Notes under the pieces: generated by a model
What the model saw: the letters and a program-made list of their open reading frames with translations, nothing else
Told to the model about the DNA's origin: nothing
Database searches by the model: none
In this document: in pieces, positions 1 through 6,090 of the stretch
Numbering within the stretch: position 1 is the first letter of the stretch
Layout of the letters: every line of letters starts with the position of its first letter
DNA from: Gemmatimonadota bacterium
GTDB lineage: Bacteria > GCA-2686955
Assembly (NCBI GenBank): GCA_026991065.1
Contig: JALXCG010000176.1
Location: 1-7,632, forward strand
Reading direction: 5' to 3'
Length of the DNA stretch: 7,632 bases
Translations under genes and position numbers: made by a program

Positions 1-39
1 GAGGGGGAGTGGTGGGGCGGAGTGTTGGGGAAGGAATGA
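1..39 (+). CDS. prmA: C-terminal tail of an upstream gene, probably ribosomal protein L11 methyltransferase (partial)
   Basis: The window opens in a frame reading EGEWWGGVLGKE and then TGA (37-39). A Gly-Glu-Trp followed by a hydrophobic stretch and a final basic residue resembles the last beta strand of PrmA, the SAM-dependent enzyme that methylates ribosomal protein L11. In many bacteria prmA sits directly before rsmE. The stop overlaps the ATG of rsmE as ATGA (36-39), a typical translational-coupling junction. Only 12 residues are visible, so the assignment rests on a short tail plus gene order. It could be another gene ending here, or the frame may be non-coding. Confidence 0.5.
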   Translation, partial: EGEWWGGVLGKE

Positions 40-905
40 GCACGCGCGGAAGAGCCGGAAAGGGGCGTCGCAAGGATTCCGCTCCGCGCCGGGGAGGACG
101 CTCGCGGCGGATCGCCGGCACCGCGGACGGCTCGGTCGGCGCGACCCCGGTGCCTGCTGACTCACGGCTGCGAAGGGTCTACCTGGAGCGAATCCCCGCT
201 CCCGGTGAGGTGGCGCAATTGGAAGATGCAGAGGCGCGCCACCTCTGCGGTGCGTTGCGGGCGCGCCCCGGAGCCCCTCTGGAGTTGCTGGACGGCTGCG
301 GCCGGGTGGCGCGGGCTGAACTGGAAGAGACGGTGCCGGCGACGGTGAGGGTTCTGGAGGTGCGATCGCTGCCGCGGCCGATCGAGGTGCATCTGGCGTT
401 GGCGGTGGCGCGTGGGGAGCGCTTCGATTGGTTGGTTGAGAAGGCGACCGAGTTGGGGGTCGCGAGCATTGAGCCGGTGGTTTTCGCGCGTTCGCTGGAG
501 GGACGCTCCGCGCGGCGTGGTGACCGTTGGCGGCGGCTGGCCATCGCGGCGATGAAGCAGAGCGGGCAGGCCTGGTTGCCACGGATCGATGCGCCACGGA
601 GACTGGATGCGGTGCTGGATCTGCCGTGCGCCTCGCTGGTCGTTTGTGACCTGGGGGCGGCCGAGGCTTCTGCCGCATCGATTCTGGCTCAACTGGCGGA
701 TCCTCTGCGGCTTCTGATCGGGCCGGAAGGCGGCTTCGAGGCGGCCGAGCGGGAGCAGGTGCGCCGCCGCGGCTGCCATGTGCTAGGTTTACCCGGCGCA
801 ACTTTGCGGATCGAAACCGCGGCATTGGCGGCGGTGGTCCTGGCGCTGGACAGCCGGCGCGCAGCACAGCGGGCGATCGCTTCGGGGCCGCCGGAAGCGC
901 AATGA
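36..905 (+). CDS. rsmE: 16S rRNA (uracil(1498)-N(3))-methyltransferase RsmE
   Basis: RsmE uses SAM to methylate N3 of U1498 in 16S rRNA of the assembled 30S subunit. The 289-residue product has the family layout: an N-terminal PUA-like RNA-binding part starting near residue 46 (RRVYLERI), then a SPOUT (trefoil-knot) methyltransferase domain. Visible motifs are EKATELGV (about 135-142), KQSGQ (164-168), IGPEGGF (228-234) and LGLPGATLRIETA (250-262), the last two forming the SAM-binding knot. ATG 36 is chosen because it overlaps the upstream stop as ATGA and has GGGGAAGG just before it. GTG 9 and GTG 12 are in frame behind GAGGGGGA and are possible alternatives. Odd point: residues 1-45 are an extension not seen in typical RsmE of about 240 residues, Arg/Lys/Gly-rich at first and then Ala/Gly/Pro-rich. 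If this is not translated, GTG 150 would be the start, but no good ribosome site precedes it. Confidence 0.93.
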   Translation: MSTRGRAGKGRRKDSAPRRGGRSRRIAGTADGSVGATPVPADSRLRRVYLERIPAPGEVAQLEDAEARHLCGALRARPGAPLELLDGCGRVARAELEETVPATVRVLEVRSLPRPIEVHLALAVARGERFDWLVEKATELGVASIEPVVFARSLEGRSARRGDRWRRLAIAAMKQSGQAWLPRIDAPRRLDAVLDLPCASLVVCDLGAAEASAASILAQLADPLRLLIGPEGGFEAAEREQVRRRGCHVLGLPGATLRIETAALAAVVLALDSRRAAQRAIASGPPEAQ

Positions 906-935
906 ACCCCGGAGAGGGGGGGAGAGAGAGGAACC

Positions 936-1286
936 ATGGCCGAATGTCTGTTTTGTGAAATCGCCGCCGGGCGGATTCCGGCGGCGGTGTTGCGCGAGAC
1001 CGACCGGGCGGTTGCCTTTCGCGATATTTCACCGCAGGCACCCACCCATTTCCTGGTGATTCCCCGGCGTCACATCGTCAGTCTGGCCGATGTTGCCGAG
1101 GGAGCGGAGGGCGAACTCGAACCGCTCCTGGGTCACCTCCTGCGCGTGGCGGCGGAGGTTGCACGGGCTGAAGGGCTGCAGGATTTCCGCCTGGTCTCCA
1201 ATGTGGGGGCGAGCGCGGGACAGAGCGTCTTCCATCTTCATCTCCATGTCCTGGGTGGCCGACCGCTGGAATGGCCGCCCGGGTGA
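936..1286 (+). CDS. HIT-family nucleotide hydrolase (HinT-like histidine triad protein)
   Basis: This 116-residue protein is a complete HIT-domain protein of the HinT branch, normally a cytosolic homodimer that hydrolyses purine nucleoside phosphoramidates such as AMP-lysine. The signature HLHLHVLGGR covers residues 100-109, with the triad H100, H102 and H104; by family knowledge the middle His (H102) is the nucleophile. The N-terminal CLFC (C4, C7) and H46 are the Cys/His positions found in many HinT proteins and sometimes linked to zinc. The C-terminus GGRPLEWPPG is the family's usual end, so nothing is missing. A purine-only tract (911-932) with GAGG at 928-931 gives a strong ribosome site for ATG 936. 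The gene lies 30 bp after rsmE, so the two are probably co-transcribed, and it is the last gene of that unit. The physiological substrate cannot be read from sequence. Confidence 0.93.
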   Translation: MAECLFCEIAAGRIPAAVLRETDRAVAFRDISPQAPTHFLVIPRRHIVSLADVAEGAEGELEPLLGHLLRVAAEVARAEGLQDFRLVSNVGASAGQSVFHLHLHVLGGRPLEWPPG

Positions 1287-1302
1287 GCGGCCGTCTCTTT
1301 TT
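1271..1302 (+). terminator. Rho-independent terminator overlapping the end of the HIT gene
   Basis: An 8-bp stem pairs 1271-1278 with 1287-1294 (core GGCCGC with GCGGCC, one G-U pair near the base), with an 8-base loop that contains the TGA stop. It is followed by CTCTTTTT (1295-1302), a T-rich tract in an otherwise GC-rich window. The overlap with the last codons of the gene makes it compact. It separates the prmA-rsmE-hit unit from rpsU. Confidence 0.78.
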
Positions 1303-1349
1303 CGCGCAGCAATTCATGCAAAGAATCGTCGCGAAGGGGGGCGGGGTCG

Positions 1350-1358
1350 TGCTAGACT
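1350..1358 (+). promoter_or_regulatory. Candidate extended -10 promoter for rpsU and the downstream operon
   Basis: TGCTAGACT has the extended -10 dinucleotide TG, one spacer base, then TAGACT (4 of 6 matches to TATAAT). No TTGACA-like -35 lies 16-18 bases upstream; that stretch is a G-rich run (GGGGGGCGGGG, 1336-1346). A start about 7 bases downstream would give a leader of roughly 50 bases to the rpsU ATG. The position, after a terminator and before rpsU, makes a promoter here expected. The exact hexamer is an inference. Confidence 0.5.
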
Positions 1359-1405
1359 AACGCTGTATTGTCAGTTTTTGTTTTCAGGTCATTAGCTCCG
1401 AAAGG

Positions 1406-1420
1406 ATGGGCTTGCCCCAT
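1406..1420 (+). promoter_or_regulatory. Small hairpin covering the rpsU start codon
   Basis: ATGGG (1406-1410) and CCCAT (1416-1420) are perfect inverted repeats with a 5-base loop. The 3' arm contains the first two bases of the rpsU start codon. The Shine-Dalgarno AAAGGA (1401-1406) ends 12 bases before the ATG, longer than usual. If the hairpin forms it could either mask the start codon or fold out the extra spacer bases. The stem is only 5 bp, so a role is speculative. Confidence 0.4.
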
Positions 1421-1610
1421 GCCCGTGGTCCGGGTCAAAGAAAACGAGCCTTTTGAGAAGGCTTTGAAGCGCTTTAACAAGACTTGCCAAAAAGAGGGAA
1501 TCCTCTTCGAAATCAAGCGCAAATCACGCTTTGAAAAGCCGAGCGAAAAACGCAAGCGGAAGATTGCCGCCGCGCGCAAGAAGGCACGCAAGCTCGCTGT
1601 CACACAATAG
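1419..1610 (+). CDS. rpsU: 30S ribosomal protein S21 (bS21)
   Basis: S21 is a small, very basic protein of the 30S platform, close to the anti-Shine-Dalgarno end of 16S rRNA, where it aids initiation. The 63-residue product starts MPVVRVKENEPFEKALKRFN, matching the family's V-x-V-x-E-x-E-x-F-E-x-A-L-x-R-F pattern, followed by a conserved middle (KSRFEKPSEKRKRK, about 35-48) and a Lys/Arg/Ala-rich helix to the end. Length is normal for non-enteric bacteria. The frame stays open upstream to a TTG at 1368, but that would add 17 unrelated residues; ATG 1419 with AAAGGA upstream fits the family start. The gene is visibly less GC-rich than its neighbours, explained by its many Lys, Phe and Glu codons. 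It heads the operon with mutS2, dnaG and rpoD and is followed by a 205-bp structured gap. Confidence 0.96.
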   Translation: MPVVRVKENEPFEKALKRFNKTCQKEGILFEIKRKSRFEKPSEKRKRKIAAARKKARKLAVTQ

Positions 1611-1623
1611 GGCGTGGTGCAGA

Positions 1624-1649
1624 AGAGCCCGCGGTTAAGAGCGGGTTCT
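1624..1649 (+). promoter_or_regulatory. Hairpin directly after rpsU (attenuator-like, no U-tract)
   Basis: Bases 1624-1632 pair with 1641-1649 over 9 bp (AGAGCCCGC with GCGGGTTCT, one G-U pair), loop of 8 bases. It begins 13 bases after the rpsU stop. The following bases are TACCAAGGG-like rather than T-rich, so it is not a classical terminator. It may protect the rpsU 3' end, act as a partial or factor-dependent attenuator, or mark an RNA processing point. In E. coli a terminator lies between rpsU and dnaG in the equivalent operon. Confidence 0.5.
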
Positions 1650-1650
1650 A

Positions 1651-1760
1651 CCAAGGGCGTCGCATCGGTCCGGGCTGATTGCTCCAGATTCGCTGATATT
1701 CAGAGCGATCGGGAGTCTGGCCGGGAGGCGACGCCCCTCTTGGTGTGGGTCGCCCGCACA
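1651..1760 (+). other. Structured intergenic element between rpsU and mutS2 (long hairpin plus a short hairpin)
   Basis: A long imperfect hairpin is closed by GGGCGTCGC (1655-1663) with GCGACGCCC (1728-1736), 9 perfect pairs. After a 3-base bulge (1737-1739), four more pairs join CCAA (1651-1654) to TTGG (1740-1743). Inside, CCAGA (1684-1688) can pair with TCTGG (1716-1720), and TCGCT (1690-1694) with AGCGA (1704-1708). A further hairpin follows, TGTGGG (1744-1749) with CCgCACA (1754-1760, one bulged G). GTCCGGG occurs twice in the gap (1668-1674, 1761-1767), each followed closely by GATT. I do not recognise it as a known riboswitch, tRNA or leader. It could be an mRNA structure controlling mutS2/dnaG/rpoD output, a small RNA made from the rpsU 3' region, or a repeated genomic element. 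The rest of the 1611-1815 gap shows no credible gene. Confidence 0.5.
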
Positions 1761-1815
1761 GTCCGGGTCGGATTCGCGCAATCACCGCCTGTGTCCAGAA
1801 CTTGGTAGCGGCGAG

Positions 1816-4212
1816 ATGGAACAAGCCACCCTCGAAAAGCTCGCTTATTTCGATCTGATCGAAGTGTTGGCCGGCTACACTCAGTCACCACCGGGGGGGC
1901 AGCGGGTGCGAGCGCTCCGTCCCCATGTGGATGCCGCGACCGTTGATTTTGAACACGCTCTGGCGGTCGAAGCGCGAGGTGCGCTGGATCGTGATCTGGG
2001 GGTCTCCGCAGCCGGCTGTGCCGACATTGGAGACGTGCTGCAGATCAGCCGCCGCGCCGGCACGCATCTGGAGCCGGGCGCGTTGCGCGACGTCGCCGCG
2101 ACGCTGCGTTGCGCTGCCGAACTGCGAGCGGTTCTGCACGCGGAAGCCGCGGAGATGCCGGGATTGTGGGCGATCGCCGAGGGGATCGAAACCCACACCG
2201 CCGTTGCCGCCGCGATAGAGTCCGCGATCTCCCCGCAGGGCGACGTGGTTGACGAGGCCTCGGCCGACCTGCGCGCGATTCGGCGCTCGCGAGTCGACCT
2301 TGAGCGCCGTTTGCGGCAGGAGTTGGACGGCCTGGTGCGCCGCCTGAGCGCGCAAGGGCTGCTGCAGGAAGCCCTTTTTACGCAGCGCGAGGGGCGCTTT
2401 GTGTTGCCGGTCAAGGCGGACAAGCGACGCCAGATGGGCGGCATTGTGCATGACCGCTCCGCGAGTGGAGAAACCTACTTCATCGAGCCCGCGCCCCTGG
2501 TGGAAGTCGGCAATCAGCTGCGGGATCTTGATGCTCGTGAGCGCGAGGAGATTCTGCGGATTTTGCGCCGGCTGACCGCTCGGGTGGGGGCGGTGGCCGT
2601 CGAGATCGCGGGCGCGGTGGAGCGGGTCGCGCGCCTCGACGAGATTTTTGCCCGCGCCCGTTTCGGTGTTGCCCACGCCGCGATCAGGCCGGCAACTCCT
2701 GCTTTTGGCCCGATTCGCATTCGGGGGGGGCGGCATCCCATTCTGGAGCGATCGATCGGTCGCGCGGCCGTCGTGCCGCTGGATCTCGAATTGGAGTCGG
2801 GGGTCAGCGCGGTGTTGATCACCGGACCGAATACGGGTGGCAAGACCGTTGTGTTGAAGACCCTGGGCTTGCTCTGTCTGCTCTCGCAAAGTGGGATTCC
2901 GGTGCCCGCCGCGGAAGGCACGGTGCTGCCGGTGATGCGTGCGATCTATGCGGACATCGGTGATGGTCAATCGCTGGAGGCGAATCTCTCCACCTTCAGC
3001 GCCCATGTCGCCAATCTGGCCCGGATCTGCAAGGCTTCGGGAGAGCGCGCCTTGGTGTTGCTGGATGAAGTGGGGACCGGCACCGACCCCGATGAGGGCG
3101 CGGCCCTGGGAGCCGCCGCGATCCAGTTTCTGGTGGAACGTGGCGCACGAGTTTTGGCGACTACGCACCTCGGGCAGTTGAAGCTGCTGGCGACGCAGGA
3201 CGCGCGCATCCAGAACGCCGCCATGGCGTTTTCGTCTGAGCAGTTGGCGCCCACCTATCAGGTGCGCCAGGGGGTTCCCGGCCACTCTTATGGAATCGAA
3301 ATCGCCCGTCGACTGGGCCTGCCGGAGGCGGTGATCCGCGATGCTGAGAAACGTCGCGGCAGCGCCGAGCGGGATCTTGCGGAGTTGACGGCGGATGTTG
3401 AAGCGCGCCTGCGCGAAGCGGAGCGGCAGGGCGAATCCGCTCGGGCTCTTCTTGCTCAGGCTGAGCGCGAGCGGGCGGAGGTTGCGGAGCGGTCACGCCA
3501 GGTCGCTGCCCGCGAAAAGGAGTTGCGGCGCGAGAGCGCGGAGCTGCTGGAGAAGGTCGCGCGGGATGCCCGGCGCTCCCTGGAGAGAGTGGTGCGCGAG
3601 GTGCGCGAAGCGGGGGCGCGGCGCGAGGATATCCGCCGCGCGCACCAGAGGATCGAGGAGACCCGCCAGGCCCACGCGGGGCCGGACCGTCGCTCACGGG
3701 CGGTGGGGGGGCAGCGTGTCAGCGGTGGCGCCGACCGCAAGCACCGGCCGCCGGCCAAAGCCGCTTCCGCACCATTCGCGCCGGGGAGCGAGGTGCGCGT
3801 CGAGGGCTTGGGCTTCGTGGGGCAGGTCGAGGCGATCAGCGGCCGGCGGGCGCGCGTCCGCCGTGGCACCATGTCGGTTGAAGTGGATGCTTCGCGACTG
3901 CGGCGCGCCGTCGATACCCAGCAGCCCGCTCGTGGTGGTTGGGAACGCCGCGACGCGAGCGACGTAGATAGCAACCGGCTGGATCTGCGTGGCGAGCGCG
4001 TGGAGGACGCCGAGGTTCGCCTCGATCGCTTCATCGATGCCGCGTTGGACGCCGGACTGGAGAGATTGGAGATCATTCACGGCAAGGGGACCGGGGCGCT
4101 GCGTCGCTGGGTGAGTGAGGTTTTGCAGGAGGATCCTCGCATTCGAACGGCGCGCCTTGGAAGTTGGAATGAGGGTGGGACGGGAGTTACGATCGCGACG
4201 TTGCGCCGTTAG
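1816..4212 (+). CDS. mutS2: Endonuclease MutS2 (MutS-family ATPase with Smr domain)
   Basis: The complete 798-residue product has the MutS2 architecture without the mismatch-binding N-terminal domain of MutS. Residues 1-280 are the core/clamp region (starting TLEKLAYFDLIEVLAGY). The ABC-type ATPase follows: Walker A GPNTGGKT (337-344), STFSAHV signature (392-398), Walker B VLLDEVGTGTDPDEG (414-428) and a switch His in ATTHLGQLK (H451). Residues about 512-620 are a charged coiled coil, about 654-697 a KOW-like beta domain, and 719-798 a Smr nuclease domain with LDLRG (722-726) and HGKGTG (755-760). In Helicobacter MutS2 suppresses recombination, and in Bacillus it is reported to act on collided ribosomes; which applies here is unknown. 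ATG 1816 matches the family start but has only a weak ribosome site (GCGAG abutting the ATG), so translation may depend on the upstream mRNA structure. The gene contains three G7-G8 tracts. dnaG starts 15 bp after the stop. Confidence 0.96.
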   Translation: MEQATLEKLAYFDLIEVLAGYTQSPPGGQRVRALRPHVDAATVDFEHALAVEARGALDRDLGVSAAGCADIGDVLQISRRAGTHLEPGALRDVAATLRCAAELRAVLHAEAAEMPGLWAIAEGIETHTAVAAAIESAISPQGDVVDEASADLRAIRRSRVDLERRLRQELDGLVRRLSAQGLLQEALFTQREGRFVLPVKADKRRQMGGIVHDRSASGETYFIEPAPLVEVGNQLRDLDAREREEILRILRRLTARVGAVAVEIAGAVERVARLDEIFARARFGVAHAAIRPATPAFGPIRIRGGRHPILERSIGRAAVVPLDLELESGVSAVLITGPNTGGKTVVLKTLGLLCLLSQSGIPVPAAEGTVLPVMRAIYADIGDGQSLEANLSTFSAHVANLARICKASGERALVLLDEVGTGTDPDEGAALGAAAIQFLVERGARVLATTHLGQLKLLATQDARIQNAAMAFSSEQLAPTYQVRQGVPGHSYGIEIARRLGLPEAVIRDAEKRRGSAERDLAELTADVEARLREAERQGESARALLAQAERERAEVAERSRQVAAREKELRRESAELLEKVARDARRSLERVVREVREAGARREDIRRAHQRIEETRQAHAGPDRRSRAVGGQRVSGGADRKHRPPAKAASAPFAPGSEVRVEGLGFVGQVEAISGRRARVRRGTMSVEVDASRLRRAVDTQQPARGGWERRDASDVDSNRLDLRGERVEDAEVRLDRFIDAALDAGLERLEIIHGKGTGALRRWVSEVLQEDPRIRTARLGSWNEGGTGVTIATLRR

Positions 4213-4227
4213 GCCCTGGGAGCGACC

Positions 4228-5985
4228 ATGCGAATAGCCGACGAGACGATCGAGCGGGTGCGGGAAGCGACCGACATTGTGGGAGTGGTGGGCGAGGTGG
4301 TCACGCTCCGCCAGTCGGGCCGCAATCACATGGGGCTTTGTCCCTTCCACGAAGAGCGCACCCCCTCGTTTTCGGTCAGCGCCGAGCGCGGCATTTTTCA
4401 CTGTTTCGGGTGCGGGAAGGGCGGGGACGCATTCGCGTTTGTGATGGAAACCCAGGGGATCGGTTTCATCGACGCCGTGCGTCTGCTGGCCGAGCGGGCG
4501 GGAGTGCCGATTGCCACCGATCAAGTCGAGAGCGGGGTCGAGCAGCTCTATCGGTTGAACGCGCTGGCGGCGCGTTTCTTCCAGGAAACGCTGCTGCGCC
4601 GCCCGGAGGGTGCGCATGCTCGGCGCTATGCCCGCGCCCGGGGGCTGACCCGGCAGGCGGCAGAGGCGTTCGGGATCGGCGCGGCGCCAGACGCCTGGAA
4701 CGCCTTCTCCGATCTTGCCCAAAAGGAGGGGTTCTCGCCCGAAGTTGTAAAAAAATCGGGGCTTGTTATTGACCGGAAAGAGAGAAATGGTTATTATGAT
4801 CGTTTCCGCAATCGGCTCATTTTTCCCATCCGCGCGGCCACCGGACGGGTGGTTGCTTTCGGTGGGAGGCGATTGACGGAGAGCAACGAACCCAAGTACA
4901 TCAACTCTCCTGAAACCCCGATCTACCGCAAGGGAGAGCATCTTTTCGGACTCTACGCGGCACGCCGCGCGATTAGGGAAAAGCGATCGGCGATCGTTGT
5001 TGAAGGCTACACCGATTGCTTGGCCATGCATCGGGCGGGGCTCGACTCCTGCGTCGCCGCACTGGGCACGGCCTTCACGCCGGAACAGGCGAAACTTCTT
5101 CGGCGTTATGCCGATCAGGTGGTTTTGGTCTTTGATGCGGATGCCGCTGGTCAAGCGGCCGCGATGAAAGGAATGGGTGTGCTACTTGGGTGTGGTCTCG
5201 ATGTTCGCGTGGCGCCGCTGCCGGCAGGTCAGGATCCCGACTCTCTCCTTTTAGAGGAGGGGGCGGAGGCTCTGCACGCGACCGTTGGCGACCACCGGGA
5301 TGCGATCGAAGCAGCACTCGCACCGTTGGCCGAAACTTTTTCCGAGGCCAGTCCGGCGGCGCGGGTGCGGGCCGTGGAGCCGGTGCTGGATGCGGTTGCC
5401 GTGATTCCGAACGATGCTGTAAGGAGCGCTTACCTGGAGCAGATTGCCGGCCGGATTCGGGTGGATTCGCGAGCCCTGGCGCGGGCTCTGCAGCACTCGA
5501 AGGTGCGCCCACGGAGCGCGGCCGCCCGCTCCGGGAAGACGCCTGCCGCGCCGCCCATCACGCCCGTGGCGCTTGAGCCGGGGGTTCGCGATCTGTTCCG
5601 CCTGGCGCTTTCCGATCGAGCGGCGCAAACCTTTGCCCGCATTTCTCCGGCGTTGATCGCGGATCCCGCGGCGCGCCGGGCCTATACCTTGTTGGCGCAG
5701 AGCGCAACTGCGACCGGGGCGCCCAACCTGCCGAAAGTCCTGGAACAACTCGACCATCCCGCTCTCTGCGCGACGCTCACCCGGATCGCCGCCAGCAGTG
5801 GAATTTCCGAGGGCAACCTGGACCAATTGCTGGAAGATGTCGTGCGCCACTTCAGCCGCAAACAGGCGGCCGAGCGGCGTTGGGCGTTGAATCGGGCGCT
5901 GGACGCGGAGTCTGATCCGATTCGTCGCAAGGAGATTTTGCGCGAATTGAGCGACTTGTTGCGCAAGACCGGCGGTGCGAATTGA
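4228..5985 (+). CDS. dnaG: DNA primase DnaG
   Basis: DnaG makes the RNA primers for lagging-strand synthesis and works with the replicative helicase DnaB at the fork. The 585-residue product has all three domains. The CHC2 zinc-binding domain uses C38, H41, C59 and C62 (LCPFHEERTPSFSV, then FHCFGCGKGGDAFAF). The RNA polymerase core carries YDRFRNRLIFPI (190-201), KYINSPETPIYRKGEHLFGL (223-242) and a TOPRIM fold with EGY (E259), VFDADAAG (D303, D305) and DPDS (D336, D338). An Ala/Pro-rich linker (about 424-449) leads to a C-terminal helicase-interacting domain (about 450-585), which diverges most, as usual. GGGAG (4218-4222) precedes ATG 4228, and the gap to mutS2 is only 15 bp, so the two are almost certainly co-transcribed. 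An AT-rich patch (about 4745-4800) stands out from the GC-rich gene and contains an A7 run, listed separately. Confidence 0.97.
   Translation: MRIADETIERVREATDIVGVVGEVVTLRQSGRNHMGLCPFHEERTPSFSVSAERGIFHCFGCGKGGDAFAFVMETQGIGFIDAVRLLAERAGVPIATDQVESGVEQLYRLNALAARFFQETLLRRPEGAHARRYARARGLTRQAAEAFGIGAAPDAWNAFSDLAQKEGFSPEVVKKSGLVIDRKERNGYYDRFRNRLIFPIRAATGRVVAFGGRRLTESNEPKYINSPETPIYRKGEHLFGLYAARRAIREKRSAIVVEGYTDCLAMHRAGLDSCVAALGTAFTPEQAKLLRRYADQVVLVFDADAAGQAAAMKGMGVLLGCGLDVRVAPLPAGQDPDSLLLEEGAEALHATVGDHRDAIEAALAPLAETFSEASPAARVRAVEPVLDAVAVIPNDAVRSAYLEQIAGRIRVDSRALARALQHSKVRPRSAAARSGKTPAAPPITPVALEPGVRDLFRLALSDRAAQTFARISPALIADPAARRAYTLLAQSATATGAPNLPKVLEQLDHPALCATLTRIAASSGISEGNLDQLLEDVVRHFSRKQAAERRWALNRALDAESDPIRRKEILRELSDLLRKTGGAN
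4723..4772 (+). other. Candidate -1 slippage site inside dnaG
   Basis: The A7 run at 4749-4755 is read GTA AAA AAA, so it has the phase A AAA AAA needed for tandem -1 slippage. A strong Shine-Dalgarno-like AAGGAGG lies at 4723-4729, 19 bases upstream. No start codon that could use it opens a useful frame: TTG 4745 meets TAA at once. A shift would add IGACY after K176 and stop at TGA 4770-4772, giving about 181 residues with the zinc domain but no TOPRIM. A weak downstream stem could pair 4774-4779 with 4803-4808. The spacing is longer than the roughly 10 bases known from E. coli dnaX, and the encoded residues (KEGF, VVKKSG) may alone explain the bases. Confidence 0.22.
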
Positions 5986-6004
5986 CTAATGGTGCAATTC
6001 TGAC
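5974..6004 (+). repeat. Overlapping direct and inverted repeat across the dnaG stop codon
   Basis: GGTGCGAATTGAC (5974-5986) and GGTGCAATTCTGAC (5991-6004) are near-identical direct repeats 17 bases apart. Within them GAATTG (5979-5984) and CAATTC (5995-6000) form a perfect 6-bp inverted repeat with a 10-base spacer. It could be an operator next to the rpoD leader, a weak mRNA hairpin, or chance. There is no T-tract for a terminator. Confidence 0.3.
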
Positions 6005-6023
6005 CTACTGATGTAAAAGACCG

Positions 6024-6032
6024 TGTTAAATT
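6024..6032 (+). promoter_or_regulatory. Weak candidate promoter element for rpoD
   Basis: TGTTAAATT offers an extended -10 (TG, one base, then TAAATT with 4 of 6 matches to TATAAT) in the most AT-rich part of the dnaG-rpoD gap. A TTGACT (5982-5987) and a TTGAAA (6031-6036) also occur, but neither has a good -10 partner at normal spacing. A separate rpoD promoter is known in the E. coli operon, so one is plausible here, but the hexamers are weak. Confidence 0.25.
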
Positions 6033-6090
6033 GAAAGCTTTCGCGAACCATCCTCACGCGATGCGTCGTGAATGTGGAACCAACGGGAGC

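Noticed and set aside
1368-1418. TTG start extending S21 by 17 residues
   Set aside because: S21 proteins begin at the MPVVRV-type start, and the TTG would lie at about the predicted transcription start.
1611-1760. tRNA or known riboswitch in the structured gap
   Set aside because: GGGTTCTA resembles a T-loop, but no matching acceptor stem, anticodon arm or correct spacing is present, and I recognise no conserved riboswitch core.
1614-1808. A 64-codon frame in the rpsU-mutS2 gap
   Set aside because: No ribosome site, no recognisable protein features, and the region is better explained by inverted repeats that would constrain RNA rather than protein.
1885-3285. A 466-codon open frame on the - strand opposite mutS2
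   Set aside because: Same reason: antisense shadow of the MutS2 ATPase gene with a low-complexity, family-less translation.
3694-5154. A 486-codon open frame on the - strand across mutS2 and dnaG
   Set aside because: It lies fully antisense to two certain genes, has no recognisable domain, and such frames are common opposite GC-rich genes.
6031-6054. Heat-shock (sigma-32 type) promoter: TTGAAA followed by CCAT
   Set aside because: The -35-like element is good, but the spacing to CCAT is only about 11 bases and the -10 match is partial.
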